Positions 7,029-10,171 of a DNA stretch of 10,171 nucleotides are shown piece by piece. Under the pieces are notes generated by a model that saw only the letters and a program-made list of their open reading frames with translations, ran no database searches and was not told where the DNA came from. The stretch comes from Acetobacteraceae bacterium (GTDB lineage: Bacteria > Pseudomonadota > Alphaproteobacteria > Acetobacterales > Acetobacteraceae), in assembly GCA_027489135.1 (NCBI GenBank), contig JAIYAI010000778.1, positions 1 to 10,171 on the forward strand, written 5' to 3'. Position 1 is the first letter of the stretch. The number at the start of each line of letters is the position of its first letter. Both the position numbers and the translations under genes were made by a program.

Positions 7029-8000
7029 CTAGCGCGCGAGGATGGCCGAACCGTGCGCGGCGCGGACGGGCCGGCGCAGCAGGACCAGGCTGCCGAGGCC
7101 GAGCCCGAAGACCAGCAGCGCCGCCGGTTCCGGAATGGCGGCCAGCGCCGCGGCGGCGATGATCGCATGCGCCGCCGTCGTCGGGTGCACGTCGTCCCAG
7201 AAGAGGTATGTGTTCTGGCCGGCGAGGTCGGGGGCGCAGGGCTGGCTCGGCGTCGCATAGCCGCCGGTCACGCAGGGATCGGTCACGTTCGTGAAGCCGT
7301 AGGCGGCCGGATGCGCGATCGCGTCCTCCAGCAGCGCCATCACGTCGAGCGTGGCGAGCGGCAGGTCCGCCAGCGTGGTCGAGGCCGCGAGCAGCGTCGC
7401 CAGCGCCGTGTTGAAGGCCTTGGATGCGGCCGTCGCCTCCGCCTCCAGCGCCGTGCCGCGGTAGCGCGGCGTGTCGCCGAGATCGGCGAGGCCGAGGATC
7501 AGCATCTGCGTGGCGCCGCCCTTGGTGACCAGCGTCTCCGCCGCCGTCACCACGTTCGCCGCCGCCGCCTCGGCCGCCGCCACCGCCGTGCCGGGCGCAT
7601 CGGCCAGCGCGTTCAGCACGTCGTTCGACCCGGCCCAGAGGGTGAAGAGCGCGCCCGGCGGCGCCGGCGGGAAGAAGCCGGAGGTGGCGTAGAGGCCGAC
7701 CTGGCCCTGCAGGTCGATCGGCTGGGTGACGCCGGTCATCGCCCCGCCATAGGCGAAGTCCGTCCCGTTCTGGTTCGACGCACCGAGCGGCCCGAGGCCA
7801 AGGCTCGTGGCAAGCTGCTCGACCCAGACCGGGCCGTTGCTGAAGCGGCCATCGGCATAGGGCGGTTGCGGGATGCCGGCGAGGAGGAAGAGGTTCTTCC
7901 GGTCCGACAGGCTGTCGCCGAAGGCATAGACCGCGGAGGGCGCGGCCCCGGCGGCGGCGGGCAGAAGCAGGAGGGTCAGGCAGAGCAGTAGGCGGCGCAT
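7029..8000 (-). CDS. PEP-CTERM GDSL/SGNH-family hydrolase (lipase/esterase)
   Basis: This is a secreted serine ester hydrolase of the SGNH fold. Seen in its 323 residues: a signal peptide (about 1-20), block I FGDS30LSD with the nucleophile, a conserved-Gly block (AYGGAMTG), block III AGSN126D and block V D269-x-x-H272, so all four S-G-N-H positions are present. The C-terminus is a PEP-CTERM sorting signal: P290-E-P292, a hydrophobic helix (293-308), then RR (309-310) and a tail of 13 more residues. Such tails are cut by exosortase (EpsH/XrtA) in genomes that export polysaccharide. Block I reads SDRKN where SDTGN is common. ATG 8000 is preferred over the adjacent in-frame GTG 8003; GGGGA lies just upstream. 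Hairpins on both sides suggest a single-gene transcript. The substrate is unknown. Confidence 0.92.
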   Translation of the reverse strand: MRRLLLCLTLLLLPAAAGAAPSAVYAFGDSLSDRKNLFLLAGIPQPPYADGRFSNGPVWVEQLATSLGLGPLGASNQNGTDFAYGGAMTGVTQPIDLQGQVGLYATSGFFPPAPPGALFTLWAGSNDVLNALADAPGTAVAAAEAAAANVVTAAETLVTKGGATQMLILGLADLGDTPRYRGTALEAEATAASKAFNTALATLLAASTTLADLPLATLDVMALLEDAIAHPAAYGFTNVTDPCVTGGYATPSQPCAPDLAGQNTYLFWDDVHPTTAAHAIIAAAALAAIPEPAALLVFGLGLGSLVLLRRPVRAAHGSAILAR

Positions 8001-8062
8001 CACGGGTCCCCGGTCAGGGGGAGATCACCGCATGCCGAAGCGCGCGAGGCAAGGCCGTGATC

Positions 8063-8115
8063 CGGCACGAAGACCAGGAAGACACCACGAGGTCTTCTTC
8101 GTGATCCTCGTGCCG
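8063..8115. repeat. CACGAAG-type inverted repeat / hairpin after the M16 operon
   Basis: It lies between the M16 stop and the GDSL start. The outer stem is CGGCACGA (8063-8070) with TCGTGCCG (8108-8115). The inner stem is GAAGAC (8078-8083) with GTCTTC (8092-8097), with an eight-base loop. The alternative pairing CACGAAG (8066-8072) with CTTCGTG (8097-8103) is also possible. A 10-base direct repeat, GAAGCGCGCG, flanks it at 8037-8046 and 8123-8132. It may end the peptidase transcript, but no U-tract is present. Confidence 0.7.
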
Positions 8116-8134
8116 TTGTGCTGAAGCGCGCGCC

Positions 8135-9406
8135 CTACAGCCCGACCGGCTGCCCCGCCACCACCACGGCAAGCTGCTCCGGCTTCAGCAGCCGCGTCGC
8201 GACGGCCGCGATCCGCTCCCGCGTCAGCGCGCGCAGCCGCGCCGGGCGCCCGGCCAGCCAGTCCAGCGCGCGGGCGTTCTGCCGCATCGCCAGCAGCCCC
8301 TCCGCCGTGCGGCGGGTGTCGCTGAACTGCAGCGGCATCGACCCGGTCAGGAAGGCGACGGCGTCGTCCAGCTCCTCCTGCGTCGGGCCGGAGGCGGCGA
8401 AGCGGCCCCATTCCTCGCGCGTGACGGCCAGGGTTTCCGCCACGCGGGCATTCTCCGTCGCCACGGAGCCGACGATGACGCCATGCCGGAACAGCACGGA
8501 CATGCCCGCGCCGATGCCGTAGGCGAGGCCCCGCTTCTCCCGCACCGCGATCATCAGGCGGGAGGTGAAGCCGCCACCCGCCAGGATGCGCAAGCCGACC
8601 TGCGCCGCCTCCCAGTCCGGGTCCGCGGCGTCCATGCCGTCCTGGCCGAAGATCACCGCCGATTGCGGGGAGGCGACGGGCAGCACGCTCTGGCCGAAGC
8701 CGCGGAAGCCGGGCAGCGGCGGCAGGCTGGGCGGGGCGCCAGCCGGCAGCGGCGCGAAGAGGTCTTCCATCACCTCGGCGAGGCGCGCGGGGGTGATGGC
8801 GCCGGCGGCGACGACCAGCAGGTTCTCCCGGTGCACCTGGCGGGCCAGCGCCGCGCGCAGCGCCGGGATGTCGATGCCGGCGAGGCTCTCCGCCGTGCCA
8901 CCGGCGGGGCGGCCGGCCGGATGGTTCGGATAGGCCTCGGCCCAGAAGGCGCGGCCGGCCTGGCCGCGCGGCGTCTCCAGCGTGCGGCGGGCGGCGGCGG
9001 TGGCACGGGCGCGCACGCGCTCGACCGCGTCCGCGTCGAGGCGGGGTTCGGTCAGCGCCAGGCGGGCGAGGCGCACCGCCTCCGGCAGGGCCTCGACCAG
9101 GCTGCGGAAGCCACCCTCGAAGCCGTCGCGGTCGGCGCCGAAATTCAGGCCGATCGCCTCGCCGCGCAGGGCATCGGCGAAGTCCACGGCGCGCAGCGGG
9201 CCGGCGCCCTCGGTCAGCAGGGCGGCCGCCATGGCGGCGGTGCCCTCGGCGCCGGCGGGATCGAGCGCCGCGCCGCCGCGCCAGGACCACGTCATGGCGA
9301 CGACCGGGATGGAGTGGTCCTCGACCAGCCAGGCGGTCAGGCCGGCCGCCTGGACCTCCTGGATCGGCAGGGAGAAGCCGGCCCGCTCGGGCAGGGTGCC
9401 GCTCAT
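8135..9406 (-). CDS. M16B peptidase partner subunit without the zinc motif
   Basis: This is a pitrilysin-family protein (423 residues, two M16 half-domains) that should pair with the product of the overlapping upstream gene. Seen: the place where HxxEH normally lies reads A58-M-A-A-A62 after GAEGT, so zinc binding is absent. The second-half signature SRL...REKRGLAYG is intact, with R283 and Y296 forming the R/Y pair that binds substrate in heterodimeric M16B enzymes. It is therefore a non-metal partner rather than a stand-alone protease (established for the family; applied here by inference). There is no obvious signal peptide: the start is MSGTLPERAGFSLP. The ATG at 9406 overlaps the upstream stop (ATGA), implying coupled translation and roughly equal amounts. 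A periplasmic or processing role is possible, but localisation is not evident. Confidence 0.92.
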   Translation of the reverse strand: MSGTLPERAGFSLPIQEVQAAGLTAWLVEDHSIPVVAMTWSWRGGAALDPAGAEGTAAMAAALLTEGAGPLRAVDFADALRGEAIGLNFGADRDGFEGGFRSLVEALPEAVRLARLALTEPRLDADAVERVRARATAAARRTLETPRGQAGRAFWAEAYPNHPAGRPAGGTAESLAGIDIPALRAALARQVHRENLLVVAAGAITPARLAEVMEDLFAPLPAGAPPSLPPLPGFRGFGQSVLPVASPQSAVIFGQDGMDAADPDWEAAQVGLRILAGGGFTSRLMIAVREKRGLAYGIGAGMSVLFRHGVIVGSVATENARVAETLAVTREEWGRFAASGPTQEELDDAVAFLTGSMPLQFSDTRRTAEGLLAMRQNARALDWLAGRPARLRALTRERIAAVATRLLKPEQLAVVVAGQPVGL

Positions 9407-10171
9407 GTCGCCGCGCCCGGCAGCAGCCAGCCCGTGCAGTGCGGTGCTTTCCCGAGCGTCGCACGCGCGGCCTCGGTCATCTGCGCCAGGGTCACCTGCT
9501 GCAGGCGGCGCGGCCAGAACTCGATGAGATCGAGCGGCAGGCCGATCGCCAGCGCGCCGCCCAGCATGCGCGGCACGCCGCCGATGGAATCGAGCGTCAG
9601 CACGGCGCCGGCGGTGATCTGGCGCAGCGACCGCGCGCGCTCGATCTCGGTCGGGCCGTCCTGCAGCAGGGCGGCGATGGTGTCGTCGATCGCCTTCTCC
9701 AGCCGCTCCGGCTCCACCCCAGGCCGCAGCGTGGCGGAGATGGTGAAGGCCCCGGCACCCGAAACCTCGCCGTCATAGGATGCCCCGGCGCTGGTCGCGA
9801 GGCCGGTCTCCACCAGCGCCCGGAACAGACGCGACCCGGGGCCGCTGCCGAGCGCGTGGGAGACCACCTCCAGCGCCCAGGCCTGGTCGGCGTCGCCATA
9901 GGTCAGGCTGGGGGCCATGAAGCTGCGCAGCACCAGCGCCTCCCGCACCGTGGGATCGCGGCGGATCAGGCGCGCCTCATGCGCGGCGGGTGGCGGCGGG
10001 GCGCGGTCGCGGCCGGTGAAGGGGCGGGCGGGGACGGCGCCGTAGAGGTCCTCGGCAAGCCTGCGGAATTCCGCCTCCCGCACGTCGCCGGCGACGACCA
10101 GCACGGCGTTCCCGGGCGCGTAGCGGCGGCTGTAGAAGTCCAGCATGTCGTCGCGCGTGATGGCGCGGATC
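9403..10171 (-). CDS. M16B peptidase, C-terminal part (5' end outside window)
   Basis: These are the last 255 residues of a pitrilysin-family zinc peptidase subunit. The frame runs past the right edge of the window. Seen: the end of the first M16 domain (IRAITRDDMLDFYSRRY, then PGNAVLVVAGDV), followed by the second domain with GSGPGSRLF and LVETGLATSAG. Here the Tyr of the R/Y pair is missing (LATS instead of LAYS/LAYG), which fits this chain being the HxxEH zinc-bearing subunit, its partner supplying R/Y. The HxxEH region itself would lie upstream of the visible part, so zinc binding is inferred, not seen. The TGA at 9403-9405 overlaps the ATG of the partner gene. Together they form a typical alphaproteobacterial M16 pair. 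An ATG-initiated short form at 10146 would be an artefact of the window edge. Confidence 0.92.
   Translation of the reverse strand, partial: IRAITRDDMLDFYSRRYAPGNAVLVVAGDVREAEFRRLAEDLYGAVPARPFTGRDRAPPPPAAHEARLIRRDPTVREALVLRSFMAPSLTYGDADQAWALEVVSHALGSGPGSRLFRALVETGLATSAGASYDGEVSGAGAFTISATLRPGVEPERLEKAIDDTIAALLQDGPTEIERARSLRQITAGAVLTLDSIGGVPRMLGGALAIGLPLDLIEFWPRRLQQVTLAQMTEAARATLGKAPHCTGWLLPGAAT

Noticed and set aside
8483..9778. 431-residue plus-strand open frame opposite the M16 genes
   Set aside because: Antisense to two well-supported genes, composition typical of a shadow frame.

Overview
The window is very GC-rich with dense, tightly packed genes. Protein content points to an alphaproteobacterium, most likely Rhodospirillales/Acetobacteraceae (Roseomonas-like). 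Support for this is MutL with an endonuclease motif, a paired M16B peptidase operon, a PEP-CTERM exported hydrolase, and few GANTC sites. The lineage call is an inference from protein style, not from a marker gene.

Layout: 1-1806 is mutL on the minus strand, cut at its 3' end by the window edge. A 169-bp divergent spacer separates it from a plus-strand pair, a CdsA-family CTP transferase (1976-2959) and a PlsC-type acyltransferase (2956-3678), joined by an ATGA overlap. A separate plus-strand gene for an exported beta-lactamase-fold serine hydrolase (3850-5163) follows. It is bracketed by two hairpin repeats built from CGCCAAG units. The rest is minus strand, in transcription order from the right edge: the C-terminal part of one M16 peptidase (9403-10171), its M16 partner (8135-9406, ATGA overlap), a PEP-CTERM GDSL hydrolase (7029-8000) and pgi (5273-6865). 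pgi converges on the serine hydrolase across a shared hairpin.

Functionally, cdsA-like/plsC form a phospholipid-precursor module (acylation of lysophosphatidate, then CTP activation). The two M16 proteins look like a heterodimeric zinc peptidase with split active-site duties. mutL and pgi are housekeeping genes (mismatch repair, glycolysis/gluconeogenesis). The GDSL protein and the serine hydrolase are exported accessory hydrolases.

I found no CRISPR array, insertion sequence, phage gene, RNA gene or convincing undescribed multigene system. The least explained material is intergenic: three heptad-type inverted repeats, one GATCATGG hairpin, and a concentration of GANTC (CcrM-type) sites between genes. 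No gene-free stretch exceeds about 171 bases.
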